Below, in pieces: positions 1 to 7,174 of a stretch of 64,000 nucleotides of DNA. A program made the translations under genes and the position numbers. Every line of letters starts with the position of its first letter. Position 1 is the stretch's first letter. This stretch comes from Neobacillus bataviensis (GTDB lineage Bacteria > Bacillota > Bacilli > Bacillales_B > DSM-18226). The stretch lies in NCBI RefSeq assembly GCF_019969725.1, contig NZ_JAHXYW010000001.1:248001-312000 (forward strand), written 5' to 3'. The notes beneath the pieces were generated by a model. The model saw nothing but the letters and a program-made list of their open reading frames with translations, was not told the origin of the DNA and made no database searches.

Positions 1-1461
1 CTGCGTTCTTGCATTTGTGTTTGTGCTATTGGATGTCATGGTATGGGATCCATCCATGCCCATTTGTGGGCCTGCAGCCCCCCCAGTTTCTTTCGGACCA
101 TGATAGGTTGGAGCATTCGGAAAAGTCGTTACTCCTCCTGGTGTATTCCGATCTCCAATAAAATGAATTCCACTCATCATTCCCAGACCGTAGTTACCGC
201 CCTGCGAAGATTGGCTTGCTTCCGAGTGGTCATGCATTGGATAACAAATTGGTGAAAGTTGAACAGCGAGATCATAATCACCGACCTTTTCACCAATGTC
301 TGGCATGTGTATGTTTATTTCCTCCGTTGGTGGCCATACCGGGTGAGGGGTAGAACCGACAATCCTTGGATTCGGGATGGACATTAACGGTTTATCAGGA
401 AGCCCTATTCCACGCTCATTCGGAACATCAGGCGGACGAATAAACGGAACGGCCCATTCATATATCTCCAGCGGATCAACCGTTAAAGTGTCCATCCAAA
501 TCGGATTCTCTTGAACAACGCCATTTACCCCAATTCGGTAGACGTGGTTTGCATGAATGTGTAAAGAATGCATGGACAGCCCTGCATTTAAAATCCTGAC
601 TACAACTGGTTCTCCAACCCTATGGTTCGGGGTAATATAAGGATTATGGGCGGCAAACCAGCCTGAATGTCCATTAATTGTGAAGAATTCAGGTTTTTTG
701 TTTAATCCATCCGGCCTGTACCGGTCATATTGAAATGCTTTCATGAACTGGGCTGCCGGATAATCTTTTCCAGGTGTATATTTCCCTACCTCTTCAAACA
801 AACGGGAGCTTGCCTCATGAAGCACCCAAACATATTGTCTAAATGCGGGGGTATGGGTGGCATCATCCCCTTGCTCCCATGCTAATCCTGGGAAATGTTC
901 AGTTGAACCAAAATCATCAAATAGCTGTTGGACAAAAGGAGTTGGATTAGTATATGGGGTGAATCGATGTCCGCTTACTGCCTTACTTGGCATGACTACT
1001 AATGCCCCGTGAAGTCCCATCACCCGGTTCACAGGGGCGTTTAAATTGTCGTAATATAAATAACTCCCCGCTGTTTGTGGGGTAAATTCGATTGTTTTTG
1101 TTTCTCCTGGTCGAATAGGTCCACTATCTACCAATCCGCTTATGTAAAACGCATGAGGTTCATCGAGGGAATTGGTTAGTGTAACTTTTACTGTAGTGCC
1201 AGCCGTTGTAAAAATATGAGGACCTGGAACCTCTGCTGGGAAAGTTTTCTCTTTATAGAACCAAAAGTAACATTGTGCCTTGTTTATTGAATTGTGTGTT
1301 GCCATATCCTTTACGGCATCCGTTATGGTAAAATTAAGTTCTTGTACTTGTTTTGCAGTGGCTAGCAGCGGGTTTTTGGAGATCCATGACGGCATGACGC
1401 TCCCTACAATTAATGATGCAATGCCGCCCCCCGCATACTTTACAAAATCTCTTCTCTTCAT
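1..1461 (-). CDS. Tat-exported multicopper oxidase-like protein (3' end beyond window)
   Basis: The first 487 codons are present; the C-terminus lies off the left edge. The N-terminus has a twin-arginine signal (KRRDFVK, then a hydrophobic stretch ending near residue 27), so the protein should be exported folded. The cupredoxin-type layout is recognisable: an HxxHxH cluster at residues 298-303 and a late MHDH cluster at 409-412 followed by a GM pair, as in multicopper oxidases. In the first domain the usual HWHG and WYHSH pairs are replaced by HAFYISG (about 103-109) and YLYYDN (about 134-139), so several trinuclear copper ligands appear to be missing. The visible end is low complexity (Ser/Thr/Asn rich). 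An AAAGGAGG site precedes the ATG. It sits near csoR-copZ, which fits copper biology. A laccase or metal oxidase role is inferred, and the altered first domain makes activity uncertain. Confidence 0.8.
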   Translation of the reverse strand, partial: MKRRDFVKYAGGGIASLIVGSVMPSWISKNPLLATAKQVQELNFTITDAVKDMATHNSINKAQCYFWFYKEKTFPAEVPGPHIFTTAGTTVKVTLTNSLDEPHAFYISGLVDSGPIRPGETKTIEFTPQTAGSYLYYDNLNAPVNRVMGLHGALVVMPSKAVSGHRFTPYTNPTPFVQQLFDDFGSTEHFPGLAWEQGDDATHTPAFRQYVWVLHEASSRLFEEVGKYTPGKDYPAAQFMKAFQYDRYRPDGLNKKPEFFTINGHSGWFAAHNPYITPNHRVGEPVVVRILNAGLSMHSLHIHANHVYRIGVNGVVQENPIWMDTLTVDPLEIYEWAVPFIRPPDVPNERGIGLPDKPLMSIPNPRIVGSTPHPVWPPTEEINIHMPDIGEKVGDYDLAVQLSPICYPMHDHSEASQSSQGGNYGLGMMSGIHFIGDRNTPGGVTTFPNAPTYHGPKETGGAAGPQMGMDGSHTMTSNSTNTNARTQ

Positions 1462-1723
1462 GTTTTCCTCCTTTACGCACATTAAAGATCAGATTTTTTT
1501 CTTTTCCTCATGGTGGACTATGGCCGTCATCAGGAAGGTCAAACCTCCCTATCAAAAAATACTCCAAAAGGACCATTCCGACTCCTGGAGTGTAAACTTC
1601 CTTTTCTATTCTTGGGTTTTTTTTCTATTTGACGGTACTTTATAACTATTCAGTGCTACTTGGGAAAATTCCTAATTTAATTTCGAAAGTTTTATAGGCT
1701 TATTTTACTATTTTTAAAAATAG

Positions 1724-1754
1724 AATGACCCCGGTTTTATTCACCAGGGTCATT
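1724..1754 (-). terminator. Hairpin terminator after the small secreted-protein gene
   Basis: ATGACCC (1725-1731) pairs with GGGTCAT (1747-1753) around a 15-nt loop. On the minus strand it is followed by a T-rich run. It begins at the stop codon of the upstream gene. Confidence 0.6.
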
Positions 1755-2065
1755 TATTTTACTTTATAATAGGTATCTGAATAGCCTTCTTTCGAATTTG
1801 GAGATTGTTCGACCAGGAATAGGAGTTGGGATTGTTTTCGTGGATAAGCATAGGCCTGATAGGTTTCACTTAAAAAGTTATATCTAGTCTTCTTTATGGC
1901 AAAATCATGATGGTATTTTTTTTCTAAATATTTTTCCATATTCATCTCTTGTTGTTGTTTCTCCCATGGTGTTCCATAAAATTGTGAGTATACGTAAAAG
2001 CTAAATCCGAGTAATAGCAAGGATACCAACCATAAAATTATTTTTGTGGCCTTAATATACCCCAC
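1754..2065 (-). CDS. Small membrane-anchored protein, YfjL-like, unknown function
   Basis: A 103-residue product. Residues about 7-27 form one hydrophobic segment (signal anchor or uncleaved signal), followed by a charged domain rich in Lys, Glu and Tyr with a PWEKQ segment near residue 33 and several YxxxY patterns. This layout resembles small Bacillus YfjL-type proteins of unknown role, but the match is from memory and weak. The start is GTG and the ribosome binding site is poor, so the true start could be a downstream TTG inside the hydrophobic segment. The gene stands alone between two hairpins. Confidence 0.5.
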   Translation of the reverse strand: MGYIKATKIILWLVSLLLLGFSFYVYSQFYGTPWEKQQQEMNMEKYLEKKYHHDFAIKKTRYNFLSETYQAYAYPRKQSQLLFLVEQSPNSKEGYSDTYYKVK

Positions 2066-2156
2066 CTCACAATTATCTGAATATTTAAAATATAGTATTC
2101 GACGTTTTTTTGAATTATTCCTTCCAACCTGGCATTAGGACTGACATAAATATTCA

Positions 2157-2189
2157 AAAAAAAAAACGAACCCACCGGTTCGTTTTTTT
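2157..2189. terminator. Bidirectional terminator downstream of copZ
   Basis: CGAACC (2167-2172) and GGTTCG (2177-2182) form a stem with a CACC loop, flanked by an A-run on the left and a T-run on the right. It lies directly after the copZ stop codon, so it ends the csoR-copZ transcript. Confidence 0.85.
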
Positions 2190-2196
2190 GTTATCT

Positions 2197-2403
2197 TTAT
2201 TTAACATCGTATCCTTGATCATCAATAGTTTCTTTAATAGTGTTTATGGATACGACATTCGCGTCAAATTCTACATCTACTTGGCCCTTGTCAAGTTTAA
2301 CTGCCACTTTTTTAACTCCTTGAAGAGCTCCGACGCTGCCCTCTACGGCTTTCACACAATGACCACAAGACATTCCGCTGACATTTAACGTTACATTTTC
2401 CAT
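2197..2403 (-). CDS. copZ: Copper chaperone CopZ
   Basis: A 68-residue heavy-metal-associated (HMA) domain protein. It carries the MSCGHC copper-binding motif (residues 11-16) inside a ferredoxin-like fold of typical length. CopZ binds Cu(I) in the cytoplasm and normally passes it to the exporter CopA. Here it follows csoR by 13 nt in one operon. No intact copA lies in the window, only a decayed C-terminal fragment upstream of csoR, so the partner ATPase must be elsewhere. Confidence 0.93.
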   Translation of the reverse strand: MENVTLNVSGMSCGHCVKAVEGSVGALQGVKKVAVKLDKGQVDVEFDANVVSINTIKETIDDQGYDVK

Positions 2404-2416
2404 TTTGATTCCTCCA

Positions 2417-2752
2417 TTATTTTTTCATTAATTTTTGGATTGTTGTCAAGACCTCATCCAAAACCTCATAATCCCCATCTTGGATTCGCTCCACGACACA
2501 GCTTTTCATATGTCCTTCAAGTAATACCTTGGCAACACTATTTAGTGCCGATTGGGTGGCGGAAATTTGGTTGATTACGTCATCACAGTACGTATCTTTC
2601 TCGATAAGTCCCTTAATACCGCGAATTTGACCTTCAATCCGGTTTAACCTTGTAATCAGATTGTTCTTTACTTTATCTGAATGGTGGCTTTTCCGATGGC
2701 TCCCTTCAGGTTCACAGCAGGATTCTTCTTCTTTGCCAAGTTCTAAAGACAT
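2417..2752 (-). CDS. csoR: Copper-sensing repressor CsoR
   Basis: A 111-residue CsoR/RcnR-family repressor. The Cu(I) ligand triad is visible as Cys56, His81 and Cys85, with the family spacing of 25 and 4 residues. The helical core contains the typical RLNRIEGQIRG segment. An extra N-terminal tail holds a CC pair and several His residues that could also touch metal. The start is placed at the ATG at 2752 because AAGGAGG lies 8 nt upstream. A longer frame to 2821 would run through the promoter and operator. Copper binding releases DNA and induces the operon, which here includes copZ. Confidence 0.92.
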   Translation of the reverse strand: MSLELGKEEESCCEPEGSHRKSHHSDKVKNNLITRLNRIEGQIRGIKGLIEKDTYCDDVINQISATQSALNSVAKVLLEGHMKSCVVERIQDGDYEVLDEVLTTIQKLMKK

Positions 2753-2774
2753 CAAGACCGCCTCCTTTTTCGTC

Positions 2775-2793
2775 ATTATATCATACCCCGGTA
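2775..2793 (-). promoter_or_regulatory. csoR-copZ promoter with CsoR-type operator
   Basis: On the minus strand a TGATATAAT extended -10 box (TATAAT at 2775-2780) is overlapped upstream by the palindrome TACCCCGGTA (2784-2793), a TACC-NN-GGTA arrangement like CsoR sites. No good -35 box is seen. Its position about 25 nt upstream of the csoR start supports autoregulation. Confidence 0.55.
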
Positions 2794-2884
2794 CCGTAAT
2801 TCGATGAAGATGGTGTGACATTGTCTATCCGAATCCATTATATTACTTTATTTCTATCGCATGCCTGAGATCGATTCCCTTTTA

Positions 2885-2950
2885 CTAAAGTTTAACTCTT
2901 TGGAATCTAAGTGCATTTAAGACTACAGAAAAAATCAACAATGAGCTTTA
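2885..2950 (-). pseudogene. Remnant of the CopA copper-ATPase C-terminus
   Basis: The minus strand encodes SSLLIFSVVLNALRFQRVKL followed by a TAG stop. This resembles the last helix and tail of P1B copper ATPases (SVxxNALRLxRxK ending), with an in-frame stop directly before it and no ATPase core anywhere near. I read it as a leftover copA 3' end next to csoR-copZ. It is very short, so chance cannot be excluded without a search. Confidence 0.45.
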
Positions 2951-2966
2951 CTCAGCCAAAATAAAA

Positions 2967-2989
2967 AAAGAGCTAACAGATAGCTCTTT
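2967..2989 (-). terminator. Terminator after the 83-residue membrane protein gene
   Basis: AAAGAGCTA (2967-2975) and TAGCTCTTT (2981-2989) form a perfect 9-bp stem with a 5-nt loop, followed on the minus strand by a T-run. It overlaps the stop codon of the gene it ends. Confidence 0.85.
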
Positions 2990-3239
2990 ACCTCTTCATA
3001 ACCCCCACAATTATCGCACCGATAATGGCCCCTATTGTGGCAGAGCCAAGAATCATAAAATAGATAAGGTCTCCTAATGCTGACATCTCTGGCCCTGGAA
3101 AGATCCACGCTTTAATTCCCATAATGAAGGTACCAATTAGAAATAGAAGGGCAGGAATCCATTTCGCCCATTTGGACTTAAATTTCATCAAGAGGAATGG
3201 TAAGAGAAGTCCAAAAAGAAAAATTATAAAAAGGAACAT
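2988..3239 (-). CDS. Small integral membrane protein, unknown function
   Basis: An 83-residue protein that is almost wholly hydrophobic, with three membrane segments at about residues 1-18, 27-47 and 57-80, and a basic loop (KFKSKWAK) after the first. AAAGGAAG lies 9 nt upstream of the ATG. It is monocistronic, between its own terminator and a gene-free stretch. I do not recognise the family. Confidence 0.65.
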   Translation of the reverse strand: MFLFIIFLFGLLLPFLLMKFKSKWAKWIPALLFLIGTFIMGIKAWIFPGPEMSALGDLIYFMILGSATIGAIIGAIIVGVMKR

Positions 3240-3538
3240 ACGCTTTCTTCCTTTCAGTTGATGATTTATTTCTTACTATATTAGACGTTCTTATGATTTG
3301 ACTGTTTCATTATTCAAGATTGTCCAAATACCCAATTTTTACAATACATGCTCTTAAAGGAAGGATTTGGTTCAATCTTTAAGCATCCACGAGGTATTTT
3401 ATTGAGATTCCATCTCAGTCCAATATCCCCCGCCTGACCCCCTTATATCGACTTTGTGCATTCAAAATCTGAATGCTAAGATTAAAACTGTGCACTACAA
3501 ATAATCGCTCAAAGCGAAATTAACCGGAGGGATTCGTT
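3240..3538. other. Intergenic stretch without a recognised gene
   Basis: No credible coding frame with a ribosome binding site is visible on either strand. The only structure is a short hairpin, GCATTC (3458-3463) with GAATGC (3471-3476), upstream of the next small gene. Confidence 0.5.
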
Positions 3539-3760
3539 ATTCATTATTTAAAGCTGAATTACACAAATGAAATGGAAAAAGCGATGATGAAAGCCCATGG
3601 AGTTTGTTACGAGGTTTATCGGAGGAACCATCGAGTCAGGATGAAGGTTGAACAACGAAGAGAGCGAGAGCATCAAAAATACCAGCGAATGCTTACAGAA
3701 TTAGACCGGAAATTACACATAAACTATATTGAAAAAAGGGCAAACGGGATTACATTTTGA
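3539..3760 (+). CDS. Small basic helical protein, unknown function (possible ATT start)
   Basis: The product is 62 residues if it starts at the ATG at 3572, or 73 if it starts at the ATT at 3539. It is rich in Arg, Lys, Glu and Gln and likely a single long helix, with blocks such as YEVYRRN and EQRREREHQK. A strong GGAGG (3526-3530) lies 8 nt before the ATT codon and 41 nt before the ATG, and no ATG, GTG or TTG lies at proper spacing. A rare ATT start is therefore the best reading. The same frame is open without stops between the two. A perfect hairpin terminator follows. I do not recognise the family. Confidence 0.5.
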   Translation: MHYLKLNYTNEMEKAMMKAHGVCYEVYRRNHRVRMKVEQRREREHQKYQRMLTELDRKLHINYIEKRANGITF

Positions 3761-3798
3761 TGGTCTAAGTAACCAAAAGAAGACTTAAACATAAACAA

Positions 3799-3836
3799 GG
3801 GTCACGTAGAAAACTTCTACGTGACCCAATTATTTT
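3799..3836 (+). terminator. Strong terminator after the small basic protein gene
   Basis: GGGTCACGTAGAA (3799-3811) and TTCTACGTGACCC (3815-3827) form a perfect 13-bp stem with a 3-nt loop, followed by a short T-rich tail. Confidence 0.8.
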
Positions 3837-3947
3837 TGCTTCCCAATACCCTAGTGTAGATTAATTGACTTCAAAAAACGTTCATGCAATACTTGAACTA
3901 CATTTCAGGTATTTATGCCTAATGAAACCTAAATAAGGGAGTTTTTT

Positions 3948-5063
3948 ATGAATCAACGGATCATAAGTTTTACGCTAATGATTACTCTCTATTCAGCGTT
4001 AACGTTTTATATTGGCTGAAATGGATAGGTTTGGCTACATTCTGCATTTGGACTACAGGACAAATGGATTTATGGATTCATTGTTGGACTAATATCATTT
4101 TCCTACCTTATTGGTTATTTTCTGAAAAAAATGGCCATTTTTAAAGTAGTGGGTGCTTATTGGTTTGGCTTCCTTCAATACGCTGTCCTTTTCCTTCCAC
4201 TTGCGAACCTTGTTGGGTTGATTTTGATATTTTTCAATTTTCCTTCACTTGCTGTCGTTAATTGGATAGGAAGTATCGTATTTTCGGCATTTCTTATTGT
4301 GTTTATTTATGGCAGCTATAACGCATACAGCCCGATTGTTCGTAAGTTTTCTATTTCCATTCCAAATCAAACAAGTAATCTTTCGAATCTTAGAATCGCG
4401 ATGGCATCCGATATGCATTTTGGCAGATTGTCAGGTTTAGAGCATGCCAGGAGGCTTGTTCGCGAAGTGAACTCCCTTAATCCCGATATCATATTATTGC
4501 CGGGTGACATCATTGACGATGACCCTGAGCCATTTATCCAAAAGAAAATGGGAGATGTATTGAAGCTGCTATCTGCTCCATTAGGCGTATATGGAGTTCT
4601 AGGAAATCATGAATATTATGGAGGAGGAATTCCACGGTTTTTGCAGGAAATGGAACAGATCGGTATTACTATATTACTAGATGAAGTAATCACAATTGCT
4701 GACAGCTTTTATTTAGCAGGCCGGAAAGACAAAACCGATCGTAATCGAATGTCTATTTCTGACTTATTATCTGATACACTTAATACACTTCCGATCCTTA
4801 TGATGGATCATCAACCATCGGATCTCATTCAGGCAGAGAAAAATCAAGTCGACCTTCTAATGTCAGGGCATACTCATCGTGGACAATTGGCCCCAAACCA
4901 TCTGATAACAAGAAGAATGTTTGAAGTAGACTGGGGTTATTTGAAGAAAAATCAGCTCCATACGATTGTGTCATCAGGCTTTGGTTTTTGGGGTCCCCCG
5001 CTTCGAATTGGCAGCCGTTCTGAAATTATTCAAATTGATGTATCCTTTAAGGAGGCAAAATAA
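3948..5063 (+). pseudogene. Membrane metallophosphoesterase, interrupted by two in-frame stops
   Basis: From the ATG at 3948 (AAGGGAG ribosome site about 6 nt upstream) one frame runs to 5063, except for TGA at 4017-4019 (codon 24) and TAG at 4026-4028 (codon 27). The surrounding residues read FYIG-stop-NG-stop-VWLH, where tryptophans would fit, so both stops look like single G-to-A changes of TGG. After them the frame is intact for 345 codons: membrane segments, then the calcineurin-type motifs DMH, GDIIDD, GNHE and GHTH that bind two metal ions. The next ATG, at 4131, has no ribosome site and would lose the first two membrane segments. The family hydrolyses phosphoesters at the membrane (YkoQ/YkuE-like). 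The gene is probably a young pseudogene, or makes a shortened protein by re-initiation. Confidence 0.8.
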
Positions 5064-5179
5064 ATTGCCATTTGAAAATATCTAATAATTTTTTCATTTT
5101 TCTGATATTTTTTCTCGCATTCTTTACTTTCCATCATATATAATAGATAAAATAACATTTTTGAAAGGTGTTGGTTAAT

Positions 5180-5344
5180 TTGGCAAATCATTCTGAATCA
5201 AAAAAAATCTCGGTTAATTCTACAATTTCTTTAAAAGGAATTGTTAAGGCCATATTTAACGATACCATTCATGTTCAAATTGGTGGGAAAATTATTACAC
5301 TGCCATCTTCAGATTTCCTTTTGGAAAACAAGTTAAGTAAATAG
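5180..5344 (+). CDS. Small protein of 54 residues, unknown function
   Basis: A TTG start at 5180 lies 9 nt after AAAGGTG. The product begins MANHSESKK, then has a beta-rich core with SLKGIVKAI, HVQIGGKIITLP and a helical end. The short strand-rich pattern with a Gly-Val motif resembles small Bacillus DUF2187-like proteins, but I cannot claim family membership. An AT-rich region with a TATAAT-like box lies upstream near 5141-5146, and a shared hairpin terminator lies just after the stop. It is too short to be certain. Confidence 0.45.
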   Translation: MANHSESKKISVNSTISLKGIVKAIFNDTIHVQIGGKIITLPSSDFLLENKLSK

Positions 5345-5346
5345 AT

Positions 5347-5385
5347 AAAAGGCGATATCTCCTCACAGAGATTATCGCCTTTTTT
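5347..5385. terminator. Bidirectional terminator between convergent genes
   Basis: AAAGGCGATA and TATCGCCTTT pair, with an inner CTC/GAG extension, flanked by A and T runs. It serves the plus-strand small gene and the minus-strand glycosylase gene, whose stop codon it touches. Confidence 0.85.
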
Positions 5386-5953
5386 ACTTCGTTAGTGCTG
5401 TTTTTTGATAACACTCACACGATATGATATGATCATTTACCATTCCAACAGCCTGCATAAACGCATAACAAATTGTAGTGCCGACAAATTTAAAACCTCG
5501 TTTTTTTAAATCCTTGCTTAATTTGTCGCTGATTTCCGTGGATGCAGGGACATCTTTTAATTCCTTAAAGTGATTTTGAATTGGTTTGCCACCTACAAAA
5601 GACCAGATATACTGACTGAAGGAGCCAAATTCCTCTACGATCTTCAAATACGCTTTTGCGTTCGTAATTACCGCATTGATTTTCAGCTTATTTCTAACTA
5701 TTCCTTCATTCAGTAAAAGCTCCTCAATCTTTTTTTCATCATATGTAATAATTTTTTCTGCTTCAAAATGATCAAAAGCCTTTCGATAATTCTCCCGCTT
5801 TTTCAAAATCGTATACCAGCTTAGACCAGCCTGAGCTCCCTCAAGATTTAAATACTCAAACAGCAAACGGTCATCATAGACAGGCACTCCCCATTCCTCG
5901 TCATGATAATGGATATATAATGGATCCTTATTTACCCAGCCACACCGATTCAA
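5384..5953 (-). CDS. tag: DNA-3-methyladenine glycosylase I
   Basis: A 189-residue member of the Tag family, which removes 3-methyladenine from alkylated DNA in base-excision repair. The zinc ligands are visible: Cys in NRCGW, His in YHDEEWG, and His and Cys in DHIISCEC near the C-terminus. The active-site region LEGAQAGLSW, with Glu and Trp, is intact. The TTG at 5953 is chosen because AGGGAAG lies 8 nt upstream and the protein then begins MNRCGWV, like E. coli Tag (MERCGWV). The GTG at 5962 would abut the ribosome site. The gene is monocistronic. Confidence 0.93.
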   Translation of the reverse strand: MNRCGWVNKDPLYIHYHDEEWGVPVYDDRLLFEYLNLEGAQAGLSWYTILKKRENYRKAFDHFEAEKIITYDEKKIEELLLNEGIVRNKLKINAVITNAKAYLKIVEEFGSFSQYIWSFVGGKPIQNHFKELKDVPASTEISDKLSKDLKKRGFKFVGTTICYAFMQAVGMVNDHIISCECYQKTALTK

Positions 5954-6191
5954 ATTTTCCACTTCCCTATTTGTTTAATTCCTTCTATTATCATTGATTT
6001 CCCCGTTATTATCTAGTCCGAAATCTGCAGACTGATAAATTCCATTTTCTTATGTTAATCAAAATAATCTAAAAAATAAAAATACTCCTTCTCATTTTAA
6101 CTAACTTATGATAGTGTATATAACAGAAAAAGGATTGACTGCACCAAAGAAAATAAATGAAGGATTTCCTTCATTTGGAAAGGACGGAAGA

Positions 6192-7040
6192 ATGGAAAGG
6201 GACTCTTTTCAACAATTGGTTCGGAATAAGTTCTCCGACTTATCAGCAGGTCAAAAAAAAGTGGCCAAATATCTGAGTGAAAACCTCAATCAAGCGGCCT
6301 TCAAAACGGCCTTTCAGATTGGCCGGCAGGCAGCCGTAAGTGAAACCACCGTAATACGATTATCTTATGCATTAGGATTTGAGGGTTTTAGCGAAATGCA
6401 AACGACGATTCAACAAGGGCTCCTTCAGGATAATCAAGCAGATTCTGAAAATAGTAACCGCTTGCCTTTCAGATACAGCGACCCGTTTAAAAGAGTAATT
6501 TTAAACGAAATCCAACTCTTAAAGCAATTAATTAATCGAACAAATGTCGAAGAAATTTGGAAAGCCGTTGATACCATTATCAAGGCAGATCAAGTATTAA
6601 TTGCCGGACATATGCTTTCCCATGCTGCTGCCTACTGGTTTTCCTATATGCTCAGCTCCATTAGAGATCATGTAACATTGTGTTCACCAACTGGAGAATT
6701 TCTAGAAAAATTTTCAAACCTTACGAAGGACTCAGTAGTGGTCGTTTTTTCCTTTCCGAGATACTCCAATGACACTATTAAATTAGCTGAATACGTAGCT
6801 GAAAATGATATATGTTTAATTGCCGTAACCGATCGCCTGCTTTCTCCTGTTGGAAGAATTGCAAATATTGTCCTAACCACAGAGGAGAATGCCCAAACTG
6901 GCAGCAATTCAATCGCATCAGTTATCAGCTTAGTAGATTTGATTATTGAAGGGATCCACGAAAAAGACCAGGAACGGGTCCAAAACCATCAACAAAAATT
7001 AGAAAAAATGTATACCAGCTTAAATGTTTTCAATGAATAA
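6192..7040 (+). CDS. RpiR-family transcriptional regulator
   Basis: A 282-residue regulator with an N-terminal helix-turn-helix (about residues 1-75, including VSETTVIRLSYALGF) and a C-terminal SIS sugar-isomerase-like domain (about 120-245) that usually senses a phosphosugar. The start at 6192 is set by AAGGA 9 nt upstream and by family length. An upstream in-frame ATG at 6108 has no ribosome site. It is followed at 135 nt by an amino acid permease on the same strand, which it may control. In this family the effector often belongs to the neighbouring pathway, but here no sugar gene is present, so the ligand is unknown. Confidence 0.85.
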   Translation: MERDSFQQLVRNKFSDLSAGQKKVAKYLSENLNQAAFKTAFQIGRQAAVSETTVIRLSYALGFEGFSEMQTTIQQGLLQDNQADSENSNRLPFRYSDPFKRVILNEIQLLKQLINRTNVEEIWKAVDTIIKADQVLIAGHMLSHAAAYWFSYMLSSIRDHVTLCSPTGEFLEKFSNLTKDSVVVVFSFPRYSNDTIKLAEYVAENDICLIAVTDRLLSPVGRIANIVLTTEENAQTGSNSIASVISLVDLIIEGIHEKDQERVQNHQQKLEKMYTSLNVFNE

Positions 7041-7174
7041 GTGTAACCGAAATTATTGTAAACGCTATCACTCATGAGTTTGGTGAAACATTGAGTGTGA
7101 AGATTTTCAATTAACATCTACCGATCTATCATTTAAACTAGCTATTATTATTTCATTATAAAAGAGGTGTATCT

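Noticed and set aside
1280..1645. Plus-strand frame of 121 codons
   Set aside because: It lies mostly opposite the multicopper-oxidase-like gene and its leader, has no ribosome site, and its translation is a shadow of that gene.
7041..7174. Lysine riboswitch before the LysP-like permease
   Set aside because: Only 134 nt are available, less than the element needs, and no L-box core or terminator was seen; only a short ACTCATGAGT palindrome is present.
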